Below are positions 41,216-41,274 of a stretch of DNA of 41,274 nucleotides, one piece after another. Positions within the stretch are counted from its first letter, which is position 1, and each line of letters begins with the position of its first letter. This stretch comes from Ferrimicrobium sp. (GTDB taxonomy: Bacteria > Actinomycetota > Acidimicrobiia > Acidimicrobiales > Acidimicrobiaceae), in NCBI RefSeq assembly GCF_027319265.1, contig NZ_DAHVNP010000075.1, forward strand, positions 1 to 41,274, given 5' to 3'. A program made the translations under genes and the position numbers. The notes under the pieces were generated by a model that did no database searches, was not told the origin of the DNA, and saw only the letters and a list, made by a program, of their open reading frames with translations.

Positions 41216-41274
41216 ATGTCGGCAATCAGTGTCGAGCGTCAGTTCACGGGTATGGATACCCTGATTCGTTTTGA
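41216..41274 (+). CDS. pnp: Polyribonucleotide nucleotidyltransferase, N-terminus only
   Basis: Starts at the ATG at 41216 after AAGGAG with good spacing; 19 full codons are present before the window ends. MSAISVERQFTGMDTLIRF resembles the first strand of PNPase, where a similar stretch leads into (R)FETG. The invariable rpsO-pnp order gives most of the confidence. Confidence 0.8.
   Translation, partial: MSAISVERQFTGMDTLIRF

Noticed and set aside
1-41274. CRISPR arrays, rRNA genes and classical riboswitches
   Set aside because: No regularly spaced repeat set, rRNA core sequence or known riboswitch core was seen; in particular no FMN element before ribF.

Overview
The window looks like a chromosomal segment of a member of the Actinomycetota, most likely an Acidimicrobiia-type bacterium (Ferrimicrobium/Acidithrix/Acidimicrobium-like). 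This is inferred from the order xerC - whiG-type sigma factor - rpsB - tsf - pyrH - frr - cdsA - dxr - rseP - ispG - proS - rimP - nusA - ylxR - infB - rbfA - truB - ribF - rpsO - pnp, from the moderate GC content, and from the many GTG/TTG starts. The genus is a guess that a marker-gene search would settle.

Region 1 (1 to about 9.7 kb) is a decaying accessory island. It holds a MazE-type antitoxin (its partner runs off the left edge), a RelB/YefM-RelE pair, two related direct repeats about 6.4 kb apart that each contain the 3' half of a tRNA-Val gene (1124-1316 and 7565-7720), a broken phage-type integrase (6450), a DUF433/DUF5615 toxin-antitoxin pair whose toxin has a premature amber codon, a VapBC pair and an IS3 OrfA scrap. 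Immediately after the CCA end of the first tRNA fragment lies a 5.05-kb unit. It is bounded by 17-bp perfect inverted repeats (1318-1334 and 6349-6365) and flanked by ACCAG on both sides. It carries a truncated transposase, a secreted protein, an unknown protein, a frameshifted kelch-repeat gene and a shattered Panacea-domain (SocA-like) antitoxin gene. The simplest reading is an integrative element, possibly two in tandem, at a tRNA-Val gene, later hit by a transposon and now degrading.

Region 2 (9.7 to 21.6 kb) is stable chromosome with mixed housekeeping and transport genes: an amino-acid permease, prfC (release factor 3), a short-chain dehydrogenase, an MTB12-like lipoprotein followed directly by a DHA2-type MFS exporter, a hotdog thioesterase, an EamA permease on the minus strand, an ACT-domain malic enzyme and an orphan lipoprotein. 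Several 0.5-0.8 kb stretches here hold no recognisable gene.

Region 3 (21.6 kb to the end) is a dense, co-directional block for translation, RNA metabolism, lipid precursors and isoprenoids. XerC and a WhiG/FliA-type sigma factor come first. S2 and EF-Ts follow behind a leader with a predicted promoter, a 12-bp palindrome and a foldable three-way junction. Then come UMP kinase, ribosome recycling factor, CDP-diglyceride synthase with an unusual ~300-residue disordered N-terminus, DXR, a site-2 protease, IspG and ProS. A clean intrinsic terminator lies in front of rimP-nusA-ylxR-infB-rbfA-truB-ribF, suggesting attenuation, and rpsO and the start of pnp close the window. Many genes overlap or lie within a few bases of each other, so translational coupling is likely. 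No CRISPR array, rRNA or complete tRNA gene was seen.
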